A DNA stretch of 64,000 bases from Flaviflexus equikiangi (GCF_014069875.1 NZ_CP059676.1:744001-808000), one strand, 5' to 3'. Shown: positions 6,854 to 15,891, counted from the stretch's first letter. Notes: generated by a model from the sequence alone, not told the origin. Numbers and translations: made by a program.

Positions 6854-9358
6854 GTGAATAAGTCAGAGCCAAGGAAGACCGGTAGGAAGGCGTCCCAGGA
6901 GACGAGCGGACGCGCCCGCGGACAGCGCACGCCTGCCAAAACGGAAATCCAGCCCGAACCCATCGTCGAACCCTCTCCGGCCAGGCGCGATGGTCTTGTC
7001 CTCGCACTCGTCGGCGTCGCCATCATCGTGGCGCTGCGGGAGTGGTTCCAGCTGTCGGGTGCGCTCGGTTCAGTGATCCACCACATCACGGCGGGTCCCT
7101 TTGGGCTGCTCTCTGTCTTCGCTCCCATCGTGCTGCTGTTCTTCGCGATCCGGCTGTTCCGTGCGTCAACGCGTGATGCGAATAGGAACCTTCTCATCGG
7201 CACGGGTCTCCTTATTCTTGCCATCACCGGCATCCTCCACATCGCCATGAACGCACAGAGCCCGCTCGACGACATCGCCTCTGTCGAACAGGCCGGCGGG
7301 ATCATCGGCTGGCTCGTCGGTGGGGGATTGGCGTATCTCCTCTCCCCGTGGGGAGCGATCCCGATCCTTGTCCTCCTCGGCGTCTATGCCATTCTGTTTG
7401 CCACGTCGAGTTCGATACGGGACATCGTCGACCGTTTCACGCCAGACCCGGCGGAGAATGATCAGGCGGGTCACGACCGGCCTGTGCGAGACAGGCCCAC
7501 CCTCGGCGAACGACTGCGGCGCCGCCGCGAAGAAGCCCTCGAAGCGGAGGACGAGCCGTACGAGGAGCCCTACGAGATCGATACTGCGCCGGACCTGCCA
7601 TCGCCGGTGGCAACACCGCGCAGACGCAAGAAGCCGGTGCCGGTGGAAGCGCCGACCGTCGCCGCGTCCGTCGATCTTCCTGCCCCTGAGAGCGTCGATG
7701 ACGAACCGGTCGAGAAGACCGTGTTCGAGCAGCCTGAACTGTCGCCAAGCCTGGCCTACGAGCTTCCGGACATGGGAATGCTGGCCGCAGGCCTGCCGCA
7801 CAAGGAGCGGTCCGAGGCGAACGACGCCGTTGTCGCCGCTCTGACGAGCGTCTTCGAGGAGTTCTCAGTCGATGCTCGGGTCACGGGCTTCTCGCGGGGT
7901 CCGACAGTCACCCAGTACGAGGTTGAGCTCGGTCCCGGCACCAGGGTGGAGAAGATCACCCAGCTCTCGAAGAACATCGCCTACGTCGTGGCTTCGGCGG
8001 ATGTTCGGATCCTATCTCCGATCCCCGGCAAGCAGGCTGTCGGCATCGAGATCCCGAACTCCGACCGGGAGACTGTCGTCCTCGGTGACGTCCTGCGGTC
8101 CACGGTGGCGAAGAAGCAGACGCACCCCCTTGTCGTCGGTCTCGGGAAGTCGGTCCAGGGCAACTATGTTGTCGCGAACCTGTCGAAGATGCCGCACCTG
8201 CTCGTGGCCGGCGCAACGGGTTCTGGTAAGTCCTCGTTCATCAACTCAATGATCACGTCGATCCTCATGAGGGCGACGCCGGATCAGGTGCGCCTCATCC
8301 TTGTCGACCCCAAGAGGGTCGAACTCACCGTCTATGCCGGTATTCCCCACCTCATCACCCCGATCATCACCAACCCGAAGAAGGCCGCGGAGGCTCTCGA
8401 GTGGGTCGTGGAGGAGATGGACCGGCGCTACGACGACCTCTCCGCCTTCGGCTACCGCCACGTCGACCAGTTCAATGAAGCGGTCGCGGCCGGGCGCCTC
8501 AAGCCGCTGCCGGGGTCCGAGCGGGAGATGAAGCCGTACCCGTACCTGGTCGTCGTGGTCGATGAGCTTGCCGACCTCATGCTGGTCGCGCCCAGGGATG
8601 TCGAATCCTCGATCCAGCGGATCACTCAGCTTGCCAGGGCCGCCGGCATCCATCTCGTCCTTGCCACCCAGCGGCCCTCTGTCGATGTGGTGACGGGTCT
8701 GATCAAAGCCAATGTGCCGTCGAGGCTGGCGTTCTCGACATCCTCGCTCGCTGACTCACGCGTCATCCTCGACCAGCAGGGCGCAGAGAAGCTCATCGGG
8801 CAGGGCGATGCCCTCTTCATGCCGTCCGGTGCGTCGAAGCCGATCCGTGTCCAGGGTGCCTGGGTCGGCGAGTCCGAAGTCGAGAAAGTCGTCGAGTACG
8901 TCAAGGAGAAGATGACTCCCGAGTACCGGGAGGATGTCACCGCCAAGCCGGAAGCGAAGAAGCAGGTCGATGACGATATCGGAGACGACCTCGATATCCT
9001 TCTCCAGGCCGCCGAACTTGTCGTCTCGACAGACTTCGGGTCGACCTCGATGCTCCAGAGGAAGCTCCGCATCGGCTTCGCGAAGGCGGGGCGGATGATG
9101 GACTTGCTGGAGTCTCGCGATATCGTCGGCCCGTCGGAGGGTTCGAAGGCTCGCGAGGTCCTCGTCAAGCCCGAACAGCTCCCCGAGGTGTTGGCGATGC
9201 TCCGCGGAGAGGAGCCGCCCGAGGGTGCGTACGACAGTCCCGTGGACGATGGTGCGGTTGATGGGACTCAGGTGCTTCCGGCTGTCTCTGACGCCGAGGA
9301 CTATTGGGATGACGATGACGATGAGTCTGAGGACGCCTGGCAGCTAACCGGACGCTGA
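6854..9358 (+). CDS. ftsK: DNA translocase FtsK
   Basis: A septum-located DNA pump that moves chromosome ends out of the closing septum and activates dimer resolution. The 834-residue protein has four or five N-terminal membrane segments (roughly residues 45-185), a charged Pro/Glu-rich linker to about residue 300, then the motor. Walker A GATGSGKS is near residue 452 and Walker B VVVVDELAD near 565. A C-terminal winged-helix gamma domain (about 700-775, with SMLQRKLRIGFAKAGRM) reads KOPS-type sites. The acidic tail (DDDDDES) is unusual in detail but not in kind. The linker is short compared with the E. coli protein. Confidence 0.95.
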   Translation: MNKSEPRKTGRKASQETSGRARGQRTPAKTEIQPEPIVEPSPARRDGLVLALVGVAIIVALREWFQLSGALGSVIHHITAGPFGLLSVFAPIVLLFFAIRLFRASTRDANRNLLIGTGLLILAITGILHIAMNAQSPLDDIASVEQAGGIIGWLVGGGLAYLLSPWGAIPILVLLGVYAILFATSSSIRDIVDRFTPDPAENDQAGHDRPVRDRPTLGERLRRRREEALEAEDEPYEEPYEIDTAPDLPSPVATPRRRKKPVPVEAPTVAASVDLPAPESVDDEPVEKTVFEQPELSPSLAYELPDMGMLAAGLPHKERSEANDAVVAALTSVFEEFSVDARVTGFSRGPTVTQYEVELGPGTRVEKITQLSKNIAYVVASADVRILSPIPGKQAVGIEIPNSDRETVVLGDVLRSTVAKKQTHPLVVGLGKSVQGNYVVANLSKMPHLLVAGATGSGKSSFINSMITSILMRATPDQVRLILVDPKRVELTVYAGIPHLITPIITNPKKAAEALEWVVEEMDRRYDDLSAFGYRHVDQFNEAVAAGRLKPLPGSEREMKPYPYLVVVVDELADLMLVAPRDVESSIQRITQLARAAGIHLVLATQRPSVDVVTGLIKANVPSRLAFSTSSLADSRVILDQQGAEKLIGQGDALFMPSGASKPIRVQGAWVGESEVEKVVEYVKEKMTPEYREDVTAKPEAKKQVDDDIGDDLDILLQAAELVVSTDFGSTSMLQRKLRIGFAKAGRMMDLLESRDIVGPSEGSKAREVLVKPEQLPEVLAMLRGEEPPEGAYDSPVDDGAVDGTQVLPAVSDAEDYWDDDDDESEDAWQLTGR

Positions 9359-10230
9359 CTGGAAGAGCTGATATCAGCGGGCACGGTCTTAAGACTGAGG
9401 CGCACGCTCTCATTGAGGCTGTGGAGTGTTGCCCTCATGCTTTGAGCAGGACAGTGCAGGCACTGGGCTCATGGTGTCGCGGCAGCTGCCGGACGCTGCT
9501 GTTGAACCTGGCCTAGACGACGCGATGGTCGGACGCTCCTGCGGAGGAGCCGGGGAAGCGCAAACGATCTGGCCTGAATGTACTGAAGGGTGGGGGCGGA
9601 CGACGATGCTGACGAATACTTGGGGGGTCCCATCGTCAGTCGATCGGTGGCGAAGAGCTTCTGCGCTACGAGTGTCACCCGAGTCGACGTCACTGTTTAA
9701 CGGTGTACGAGGCCCAGGTGGATCGATCACGTACTTCTGAAGGACCTGGAAAGCTCCAAACTCGCCACGATGGTGCCCCAACGATTTCTGCAGGTGTGCG
9801 GTGCGCTCGAGTCGGAAAACTGTAACCTTTGCGAACTAGTCATTATCACCCGAGAATGCCCGAGGGTATGGGCATGTGGATGGTCTGCGAGTAGTGTGTG
9901 TCACATGTTCGGCTAGTGATCACGGTTCTTGCTGGCTGACTAGGGTTGCTGCGCGCGTTCCTGGTCCTGCCCTCATTGAGTCGTCACTCCGTAATCACGA
10001 GCTGAATAGTGCGGGACGTTCGAGAGATCATCCTCGTTTGGTTCCTATCACTTGCTCATACACGCACGGGCCCGCGGAGGCCCCGAAGCTCCCTGATCTT
10101 GCACGCCTACGGGAACACGTATCTGCTGGATGCAGAATTATGCGGTCCGACATCGGTGACCGATTGATGACGATTCCGCAGAGCGACGACATTAATGGCG
10201 TCAAAGCTATCTATTGGTGGGAGGAAAGCT
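9359..10230 (+). other. 872-base stretch without a recognisable gene
   Basis: No frame on either strand shows a start with a ribosome binding site, actinobacterial codon pattern and recognisable protein features. Base composition appears lower in GC than the neighbours, particularly after 9780. A short open stretch at about 9724-9918 (frame containing LKDLESSKLATMVP) reads like protein but has no start signal, and could be a relic. A small palindrome GTCTTAAGAC follows ftsK. I see no tRNA or insertion-sequence ends. Confidence 0.5.
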
Positions 10231-10821
10231 ATGAGAAAGAATCTACTCATTGGACTGGGTTTGTTTGCTCTCTCGGCTACCGTCGTCGCAGGGGTGACAT
10301 GGCCTTGGGGTGACGAGACAGACCGTTCTGGCTACAGGACGGAGGCAGCCCCCGTCATTTATCGCTCTTTTGAGGACGCGCAGAATCAGCACGATGCAAC
10401 ACTCGTCGTGACGGTGGTCTCGCGTGACGGGACGTATGTTGATGATGGGGGAGATGGCAAGCCGGACTTCCCAGGTGATCCCGGGCTTTCCATGGAGTAC
10501 CTGACAGTGGTAGTCGACGATGTACTGAAAGGTGATGAGCTTCTCGTTGGTGCCGAACTGACCGTTGTTCAGTCCGAGCGCGGCACGATGAGTGAAACGA
10601 CGGCGGAGGAACACATGGTCCCGGGAAACGCGTACGTCATCATCGCTTCGGAGTATGAGTCGAATCCCGGAACCCTCGAAGGCAAGGCCTGGGCAACACC
10701 GCTAGCAGGCCAAGGTGTCTTCCCACTTATCGATGGCGATGTCGTTCCCACGCGTTCGGATGTCTTCCCTGAAACTTTCAACCATGGGTCCATACCTCTC
10801 GCAGCACTTGACCAGGACTAG
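10231..10821 (+). CDS. Secreted hypothetical protein
   Basis: A 196-residue protein I do not recognise. ATG 10231 follows a strong GGGAGGAAAGCT ribosome binding site. The N-terminus MRKNLLIGLGLFALS is a signal peptide or membrane anchor (hydrophobic to about residue 22). The remaining 170 residues are acidic and beta-rich, with a repeated pattern of VVV strands (TLVVTVVS, LTVVVDDVL, YVIIASEY) and a glycine/aspartate loop VDDGGDGKPDF. It could bind calcium or a ligand outside the cell, but this is a guess. Codon choice and GC are somewhat lower than in surrounding housekeeping genes, and it borders an 870-base gap, so it may be acquired. Confidence 0.75.
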   Translation: MRKNLLIGLGLFALSATVVAGVTWPWGDETDRSGYRTEAAPVIYRSFEDAQNQHDATLVVTVVSRDGTYVDDGGDGKPDFPGDPGLSMEYLTVVVDDVLKGDELLVGAELTVVQSERGTMSETTAEEHMVPGNAYVIIASEYESNPGTLEGKAWATPLAGQGVFPLIDGDVVPTRSDVFPETFNHGSIPLAALDQD

Positions 10822-10845
10822 AGCCGGCTTGGCCAACGCGTGAAC

Positions 10846-10869
10846 GGTGGGGCCAACGGTCACCCCGCC
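10846..10869. terminator. Weak hairpin between convergent genes
   Basis: GGTGGGG (10846-10852) can pair with CCCCGCC (10863-10869) through seven pairs including one G-T. It lies between the secreted protein and the convergent capA-like gene. There is no T-run. Confidence 0.35.
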
Positions 10870-10933
10870 ACGTTCCGGCACGGTGTCCCAACCGCTCCAC
10901 CCAGAAGTGGGTTGAGCTGCTGGCCATTGGCAA

Positions 10934-12238
10934 CTACCGCCACGGCGTCACGGATTCAACCTGTCGGACAGGTGCGTCGGTCCGCTCGGAGCTGCCATTG
11001 CCCTCCATGACCGGGTAGGTGACGTCGCCGCGTGCTTGGAGCTCGGCCTGTCCAATTGTCAGAGCCGCAGGCCTGTCGACCATGACCTCATTGAGCACAT
11101 AGAGCCTGTTCCCGCCCGGTGCGTCCTGGGTGATGACAGTCCAGTCGAGGCTGGAAACCGTTGCCGGTCCCTCTGCTGGAACGTCAACTGTTGCGGTGCC
11201 GAGGTAACCAGTCGTCACACGGTAGCCGTGGTTGGCGATCGTCTGGCCGGAGATGAGGTTGCCCATCGACCATGCAACCCACATGCCCTCGCCGCGGGGG
11301 CCGCCCTCAAGCTCGGTGACCGGCTCGGGGACATGGGAATGGTTGCCATAGACGAGATCGACCTGGCCGGATTCGGCAAGCTCGTCAGCAATGATCAGCT
11401 GCTCATCAATCGGCTCTGACACGTACTCGGTGCCCCAGTGCATGGAGACAACGACAAGGTCTGCGCCCTGCTCGCGAGCATCCGCCGCCATATCAACGAC
11501 ATCGGATGTGTCGTAGGGGCCGAGCTCGCCGATGACGAACCAGGACCACGGCTGTTCGGCGCGGATTGGAATGCCGTTCGTCAGGGTCGTTGCGGAGATG
11601 TGGGCAACGGTGACGGTCCTATCCTCAACCTCAAGGTCGTAGAACTGGACCTGCTCTGATTCCTCTTCGGTGCGCGCCCCGCCGTGGAAACCCATCCCGT
11701 TCTCCTCGAGAACGGTGTTGGTTCGTTCCACGCCGGCGAATCCTCTATCCATCGTGTGGTTCGTCGCCGTCGCACAGCCGTCGAAGCCCACCTCCTTGAG
11801 CGAAGGAATGAGGTCAGCGGGCGCGCCGAACATCGGATAACCGGAATACTCGGTGCCCTCGGGTGCGATCGGGACCTCGAGGGCGCACAAGGAAAGATCC
11901 GCACCGTCGATCCAGTGCTTGATCTGCTCGAACTGGTACGTGAAATCGAAGGAATCAGCCCCGACACGTGCCGACTCGTAGATCGAGGGATGAAGGAGGA
12001 TGTCCCCGCCCGACACGATCGTCAGCTCTGCAATCGGCTCGGTGCTCGGAGCCTCCGTCGTGGCATCGTCCGACCCATCGTCACCCCCCGCGGGCGGAGC
12101 TGCCGACTCGACCGGAGGTGCGCTCGCCGAACCGGAACCGTCCAAGGTTGAAGCGGAATCGTCAGGGATGGCGTTCGAACACGACGCGGCGAGAAGCGCC
12201 ATAAGAAAGGCAGAGGCTGTGAGTTTACGGGCCGACAT
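10934..12238 (-). CDS. CapA family lipoprotein (poly-gamma-glutamate/metallophosphatase fold)
   Basis: A 434-residue exported lipoprotein. The lipobox LLAASC gives a lipidated Cys at about residue 20, followed by a Ser/Asp/Glu-rich linker to about residue 70. The domain is the CapA calcineurin-like phosphoesterase fold: SGGDILLH for metal binding, TNHTMDRG, HWGTEY and YGNHSHVPEPV as successive metal-ligand blocks. In Bacillus CapA takes part in poly-gamma-glutamate capsule export. No capB or capC lies nearby, so here it is better described as a CapA-like surface phosphoesterase of unknown substrate. It diverges from pgsA across 46 bases. Confidence 0.85.
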   Translation of the reverse strand: MSARKLTASAFLMALLAASCSNAIPDDSASTLDGSGSASAPPVESAAPPAGGDDGSDDATTEAPSTEPIAELTIVSGGDILLHPSIYESARVGADSFDFTYQFEQIKHWIDGADLSLCALEVPIAPEGTEYSGYPMFGAPADLIPSLKEVGFDGCATATNHTMDRGFAGVERTNTVLEENGMGFHGGARTEEESEQVQFYDLEVEDRTVTVAHISATTLTNGIPIRAEQPWSWFVIGELGPYDTSDVVDMAADAREQGADLVVVSMHWGTEYVSEPIDEQLIIADELAESGQVDLVYGNHSHVPEPVTELEGGPRGEGMWVAWSMGNLISGQTIANHGYRVTTGYLGTATVDVPAEGPATVSSLDWTVITQDAPGGNRLYVLNEVMVDRPAALTIGQAELQARGDVTYPVMEGNGSSERTDAPVRQVESVTPWR

Positions 12239-12250
12239 GCCATAAGCATA
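12239..12250 (-). promoter_or_regulatory. Leaderless -10 element of the capA-like gene
   Basis: TATGCT on the minus strand (12250-12245) ends six bases before ATG 12238. No Shine-Dalgarno is present. Confidence 0.5.
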
Positions 12251-12272
12251 GGGGAGGGGAGTGGAATCGTCG

Positions 12273-12284
12273 TAGGCTATAGGG
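12273..12284 (+). promoter_or_regulatory. Leaderless -10 element of pgsA
   Basis: TAGGCT at 12273-12278 ends six bases before GTG 12285. It lies back-to-back with the capA-like promoter, so the two would share one short control region. Confidence 0.5.
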
Positions 12285-12863
12285 GTGAACTCTCAACCAT
12301 CCGACTGGAATATCGCGAACGCGGTCACGATCGTCAGGCTCCTGCTGATCCCGCTCTTCGTGTGGGCGCTGTGGGACATCGACAACATGGCGATGCGCTA
12401 CACGGCGACCGGCATCTTCTTCGTGGCCGTCCTGACCGATAAGCTCGACGGCTATCTCGCCCGCTCGCGAAACCTCATCACGGACTTCGGGAAGCTAGCC
12501 GACTCGATCGCCGACAAGGCGCTCATCGGTGCCGCACTCATCATGCTGTCCTGGCACGGGGTGCTGTGGTGGTGGGTCACCATCGTCATGCTGCTGCGCG
12601 AGATCGGTATCACCGTCATGCGCATGTACATGAAGAAGAAGGCTGTCATGGCGGCCGGCAAGGGAGGAAAGCTCAAGATGGTCCTCCAATCCCTCTTCAT
12701 CGGCGGCCTTCTCATGCCCTGGCGGGACTTCATGCCGGACTGGATGGCGACGACGATGGAGTGGGCAACATGGGTCCTTGTCGCGGCCGCTCTCGTCGTG
12801 TCTCTCGTGTCGGCAGCCCAATACGTCCAGGACGCGAAGAGGATCAATCGTGAAGCCAGCTGA
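12285..12863 (+). CDS. pgsA: CDP-diacylglycerol--glycerol-3-phosphate 3-phosphatidyltransferase
   Basis: A membrane CDP-alcohol phosphatidyltransferase that makes phosphatidylglycerol phosphate. The family motif D-x2-DG-x2-AR-x8-G-x3-D-x3-D is complete from Asp52 to Asp76. There are about five or six hydrophobic segments in 192 residues, a normal length. GTG 12285 is chosen for the TAGGCT box six bases upstream. The 3' end overlaps cinA by 14 bases, so the two are translated from one message. The pgsA-cinA-clgR order matches other Actinobacteria. Several CDP-alcohol transferases coexist in this phylum, so exact head-group specificity is inferred. Confidence 0.9.
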   Translation: MNSQPSDWNIANAVTIVRLLLIPLFVWALWDIDNMAMRYTATGIFFVAVLTDKLDGYLARSRNLITDFGKLADSIADKALIGAALIMLSWHGVLWWWVTIVMLLREIGITVMRMYMKKKAVMAAGKGGKLKMVLQSLFIGGLLMPWRDFMPDWMATTMEWATWVLVAAALVVSLVSAAQYVQDAKRINREAS

Positions 12864-13338
12864 TGTCCTCCTCGAGCGCGGGGACACCATCGCCACGGCC
12901 GAGTCCCTGACCGGAGGAGCGGTCTGCGTCGAGCTCGTCGAGACGGAGGGCATCTCTGCCATCCTCCTCGGCGCTGCGGTCTGCTACACGAACGACATGA
13001 AGGCACGCATCCTCGATGTCGATAGCGCACTGCTCGACGCCAAGGGCCCCGTATGTGCAGAGGTGGCGGTCCAGATGGCACGCGGCGCCGCACGTCTCAC
13101 CGGGGCTGAGCACACCGTGTCGACGACAGGAGTAGCGGGACCGGGCCCATCCGATGGTCACGAGCAGGGCACCGTATGGATAGGTCGAGAAGACGGTCGA
13201 GCCTTCGGCTTCCTCTTTCGAGGCACACGCCCCGAGGTGAGCCGCCTCAGCGTCATCGCGGCAGTCCACATCCTTGCCGACCTTGACCTTCCCGACGAGG
13301 TCTCCGCCTATCACTTCGCGTCAGAAACCTGGAAATAG
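12850..13338 (+). CDS. CinA family protein (NMN amidohydrolase domain)
   Basis: A 162-residue protein made only of the C-terminal CinA domain (PncC), which deamidates nicotinamide mononucleotide in NAD recycling. ATAESLTGG is at about residues 14-22, with VCYTNDMK and [13 protein letters not shown] as the later active-site blocks. The N-terminal MoCF-like half of long CinA proteins is absent, as is usual in this group. The GTG start lies inside the end of pgsA (14-base overlap). An upstream extension in the same frame would only translate pgsA antisense-like sequence and is rejected. Confidence 0.9.
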   Translation: MKPADVLLERGDTIATAESLTGGAVCVELVETEGISAILLGAAVCYTNDMKARILDVDSALLDAKGPVCAEVAVQMARGAARLTGAEHTVSTTGVAGPGPSDGHEQGTVWIGREDGRAFGFLFRGTRPEVSRLSVIAAVHILADLDLPDEVSAYHFASETWK

Positions 13339-13365
13339 TCTGTGGGAGTCATCTCTGGGATGAAA

Positions 13366-13375
13366 GTTCGGGAAC
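13366..13375. promoter_or_regulatory. Short palindrome upstream of clgR
   Basis: GTTCGGGAAC (GTTC-GG-GAAC) lies 31 bases before the clgR start in a 68-base intergenic space. ClgR proteins autoregulate in other Actinobacteria, but this repeat does not match the CGC-type ClgR consensus I know, so its role is open. Confidence 0.25.
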
Positions 13376-13406
13376 AAATCATGGGAATAGCCCGTTGAGG
13401 ACTGTG

Positions 13407-13799
13407 ATGACAACGGAAACACGAACCGGCGTATCCCGGAAGAACCACGCAGACATTATCCGTCCCCGCGAGGCGGCCTCCAAGTCGTCCGAACCCGTCC
13501 TCCTTCGCCGCGAGCTTGGTGACGTCCTCCGGGCCTACCGCCAGCGCCAAGGCCGCACCCTGCGCGAGGTGTCCTCGGATGCCCGCGTATCCCTCGGGTA
13601 TCTGTCCGAGGTTGAGCGCGGACAGAAGGAAGCCTCCTCCGAGCTCCTCCTCTCCATCACGCAGGCGCTCAACGTGCCTCTCAGCCACGTGCTCCGCCTC
13701 GTGGCCGACCGCATCGACCTCTCCGAAGGCCGCATCCCGCCCAGCTTCCGTGTTCCCGACACCGTCCAGGAAGCTCTCGCCGAAGCCGGCATGAACTGA
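13407..13799 (+). CDS. clgR: ClgR-type helix-turn-helix transcriptional regulator
   Basis: A 130-residue XRE-family DNA-binding protein. The HTH is [20 protein letters not shown] followed by [14 protein letters not shown], at about residues 36-75. In Streptomyces, Corynebacterium and Mycobacterium the orthologue activates clp protease genes and other proteostasis genes, and is itself degraded by Clp. Identification rests on the pgsA-cinA-clgR-DUF3046-recA synteny as well as the HTH. ATG 13407 is used because GAGG lies six bases before it; a TTG at 13395 is possible. A C-terminal GMN ending rather than the Ala-Ala degron is noted. Confidence 0.88.
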   Translation: MTTETRTGVSRKNHADIIRPREAASKSSEPVLLRRELGDVLRAYRQRQGRTLREVSSDARVSLGYLSEVERGQKEASSELLLSITQALNVPLSHVLRLVADRIDLSEGRIPPSFRVPDTVQEALAEAGMN

Positions 13800-13805
13800 T
13801 CGTGA

Positions 13806-13838
13806 GCTGAGGGTCGCGGCGATGCCGCGGCCCTCAGC
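13806..13838 (+). terminator. Terminator-like hairpin after clgR
   Basis: GCTGAGGGTCGCGGC pairs with GCCGCGGCCCTCAGC across a 3-base loop (15 pairs with one G-T). It starts seven bases after the clgR stop and ends 17 bases before the DUF3046 start. There is no T-run. Confidence 0.7.
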
Positions 13839-13854
13839 ATCATGTCACGCACGC

Positions 13855-14079
13855 ATGAACCATTCAGAATTCTGGACAGTCCTCGATGACGTCTTCGGTT
13901 CCGCCTACGGGCAGGCGCTCGCGAAGAACCTGGCGCTGCCAGAGCTCGGCCATCGCACGGCCGACGAGCTGCTCGAGGCGGGCGAGCCCCCTCTGGCGGT
14001 GTGGGGTGCTCTCTGCCGTGAGATGAATGTCGAAGACAAGGTCTTCCACCACCGGGTGAATCCGAAAGAGCGCTCGTAG
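13855..14079 (+). CDS. DUF3046 family protein
   Basis: A 74-residue actinobacterial protein of unknown function that almost always lies directly upstream of recA (Rv2738c in M. tuberculosis). The family pattern is clear: MNHSEFWTVLDDVFG at the start, LPELGHRTADELLEAG in the middle and WGALCREMNV near the end. ATG 13855 is chosen because the family begins with this Met; the in-frame extension to 13822 would run through the hairpin. No Shine-Dalgarno is seen. Confidence 0.88.
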   Translation: MNHSEFWTVLDDVFGSAYGQALAKNLALPELGHRTADELLEAGEPPLAVWGALCREMNVEDKVFHHRVNPKERS

Positions 14080-14097
14080 CCGCGTGCCCACAATTAT

Positions 14098-14111
14098 CGA
14101 ACGAATGTTCT
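14098..14111. promoter_or_regulatory. SOS box (LexA site) upstream of recA
   Basis: CGAACGAATGTTCT matches the actinobacterial/Bacillus-type LexA site (GAAC-N4-GTTC). It lies 166 bases upstream of the recA start, next to a possible -10 TAGTGT at 14114-14119, so LexA would block the distal recA promoter. Confidence 0.85.
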
Positions 14112-14134
14112 GGTAGTGTGTTCTTCGGAGCTGC

Positions 14135-14178
14135 AGAACCTCCACTTTCCACAGCGTGGGATTTTGGAGGTTCTTTTG
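14135..14178 (+). terminator. Terminator-like hairpin in the recA leader
   Basis: AGAACCTCCA (14135-14144) pairs perfectly with TGGAGGTTCT (14165-14174) and is followed by TTT. An inner stem CCAC-AGC-GTGG stacks inside the loop. It lies between the SOS box and recA, so transcripts from the SOS promoter must read through it. It may act as an attenuator, or simply end DUF3046 messages. Confidence 0.65.
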
Positions 14179-14276
14179 GTCAAAGGCGTGACCTACCGTA
14201 GCTCCTAGGTTGCCGCTCGGAGAGGGCGGGTTCCCGACAGAACGCCTGCTCTATTCGCACCTATCAAGGAGAAATG

Positions 14277-15341
14277 ATGGCCGCAAAGCCCGCAGACCGC
14301 CAGAAGGCGCTCGACACCGCACTTGCCCAGATCGACCGCCAGTTCGGCAAGGGGTCGATCATGCGCCTCGGCGACCAGGCGGCACAGAAGGTCAAGGTCA
14401 TCCCGACCGGATCGGTCGCCCTTGATGTTGCGCTCGGCATCGGAGGGCTGCCCCGCGGCCGCGTCGTCGAGATCTACGGCCCGGAATCGTCGGGTAAGAC
14501 GACCGTAGCCCTGCACGCGGTTGCCCAGGCTCAGAAGGCTGGCGGGATCGCCGGCTTCATCGACGCCGAGCACGCTCTCGACCCGGCCTACGCCCGCAAG
14601 CTCGGGGTCGATACTGATGCCCTGATCGTCTCCCAGCCAGACACTGGCGAGCAGGCCCTCGAGATCATGGACATGCTGATCCGTTCCGGTGCTCTCGATA
14701 TCGTCGTCATCGACTCCGTTGCCGCACTCGTTCCGAAGGCAGAGATCGAGGGTGAGATGGGAGACTCTCACGTCGGCCTCCAAGCCCGCCTCATGTCCCA
14801 GGCGCTGCGGAAGATCACCGGTGCGCTGTCGGCCTCGGGAACGACTGCGATCTTCATCAACCAGCTGCGCGAAAAGATCGGCGTCTTCTTCGGTTCGCCC
14901 GAGACCACGACGGGCGGCAAGGCCCTCAAGTTCTACTCGTCGGTCCGCCTCGACGTGCGCCGCATCGAAACCCTGAAGGAAGCCGGCGTGCCGATCGGCA
15001 ACCGGACCCGCATCAAGGTCGTCAAGAACAAGATGGCGCCGCCTTTCAAGCAGGCGGAGTTCGACATCATGTACGGCATCGGCATCTCTAAAGAGGGAAG
15101 CCTCATCGATATGGGTGTCGACAACGGCATCGTCCGCAAGTCCGGTGCGTGGTTCACCTACGAGGGCGAACAGCTCGGGCAGGGCAAGGAGAAGGCGCGA
15201 GCCTACCTCCTCGAGAACAAGGACACTGCTGAGGAGATCGAACAGAAGATTCTCCAGAAGCTCGGCATCGGCGAATATGCGGACGTTCCGAGCGCTGACA
15301 GTCCCGAGCTCGCTGACGATGCGGTGCCAGCCGACTTCTGA
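14277..15341 (+). CDS. recA: Recombinase A
   Basis: The strand-exchange recombinase and LexA coprotease. It is 354 residues, full length and without an intein. Walker A GPESSGKT is at residues 68-75, with later conserved [27 protein letters not shown] and the DNA-binding loop [10 protein letters not shown]. The C-terminal tail is acidic as expected. Of two adjacent ATG codons, 14277 has AAGGAG at a five-base spacing whereas 14274 has two, so 14277 is chosen. The stop overlaps the recX start in TGATG. Control is through the SOS box at 14098 and possibly the leader hairpin. Confidence 0.97.
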   Translation: MAAKPADRQKALDTALAQIDRQFGKGSIMRLGDQAAQKVKVIPTGSVALDVALGIGGLPRGRVVEIYGPESSGKTTVALHAVAQAQKAGGIAGFIDAEHALDPAYARKLGVDTDALIVSQPDTGEQALEIMDMLIRSGALDIVVIDSVAALVPKAEIEGEMGDSHVGLQARLMSQALRKITGALSASGTTAIFINQLREKIGVFFGSPETTTGGKALKFYSSVRLDVRRIETLKEAGVPIGNRTRIKVVKNKMAPPFKQAEFDIMYGIGISKEGSLIDMGVDNGIVRKSGAWFTYEGEQLGQGKEKARAYLLENKDTAEEIEQKILQKLGIGEYADVPSADSPELADDAVPADF

Positions 15342-15850
15342 TGAAGGTCACGGGTGAGGAGACTCCCGACGAGTTCCGAGAGAAGGCGCGGGCGATCGTC
15401 TTGAGGCAGCTGGCGATGGTCGATCGATCGCGCCAGCAGCTCCTCGACGCGCAGACGTCTCGCGGTATTCCCGAGGAGATCGCGCTCGAGATCGTCGACC
15501 GGTTCGAAGAGGTCGGTCTCGTGAACGACGAGAAGTTCGCCGAGCTTCTCGTCCGTTCCCGGATGGCAGAGCGTCCCATGTCTCGTGTCGGCCTGTCTCG
15601 CGAGCTTTCGCGCAAGGGTATCGACCGGGACGTGGCAGAGGCCGCTCTCGACAGCGTCAGCGTTGAGGACGAGATGTCGGCGGCCTTGTCGTTGGCGCGG
15701 AAGAAGGCGCGCGCGACGGAGGGTCTGGACCCTGTCGTCCGCCGCCGTCGCATGTACGGGACCCTTGCAAGGCGGGGATTCAACCCGGAGCAGATCATGC
15801 GTGCCGTCACCATTGTTCTTGACGACGACATCGAAGACACAAGCCTGTAA
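15341..15850 (+). CDS. recX: Regulatory protein RecX
   Basis: A 169-residue inhibitor of RecA filaments made of repeated three-helix units. Recognisable family segments are RSRQQLLDAQTSRGIPEE, GLVNDEKFAELLVRSR and a SRELSRKGI unit, with RMYGTLARRGF in the last repeat. It shares one base with the recA stop codon and is therefore translationally coupled. Length is normal for actinobacterial RecX. Confidence 0.93.
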   Translation: MKVTGEETPDEFREKARAIVLRQLAMVDRSRQQLLDAQTSRGIPEEIALEIVDRFEEVGLVNDEKFAELLVRSRMAERPMSRVGLSRELSRKGIDRDVAEAALDSVSVEDEMSAALSLARKKARATEGLDPVVRRRRMYGTLARRGFNPEQIMRAVTIVLDDDIEDTSL

Positions 15851-15867
15851 GCTTGAAGGACATTGAT

Positions 15868-15883
15868 CAAGTCTGACGACTTG
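15868..15883. repeat. Small inverted repeat before the satD-like gene
   Basis: CAAGTC-TGAC-GACTTG, a perfect 6-bp inverted repeat ending at the first base of the GGAGG ribosome binding site. It could be an operator or a translational hairpin for the downstream gene. Confidence 0.3.
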
Positions 15884-15891
15884 GAGGCATG

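Noticed and set aside
9876-10313. 145-codon plus-strand frame before the secreted protein
   Set aside because: No ribosome binding site, no recognisable protein, and it runs over the start of the secreted protein, which has a strong ribosome binding site and signal peptide.
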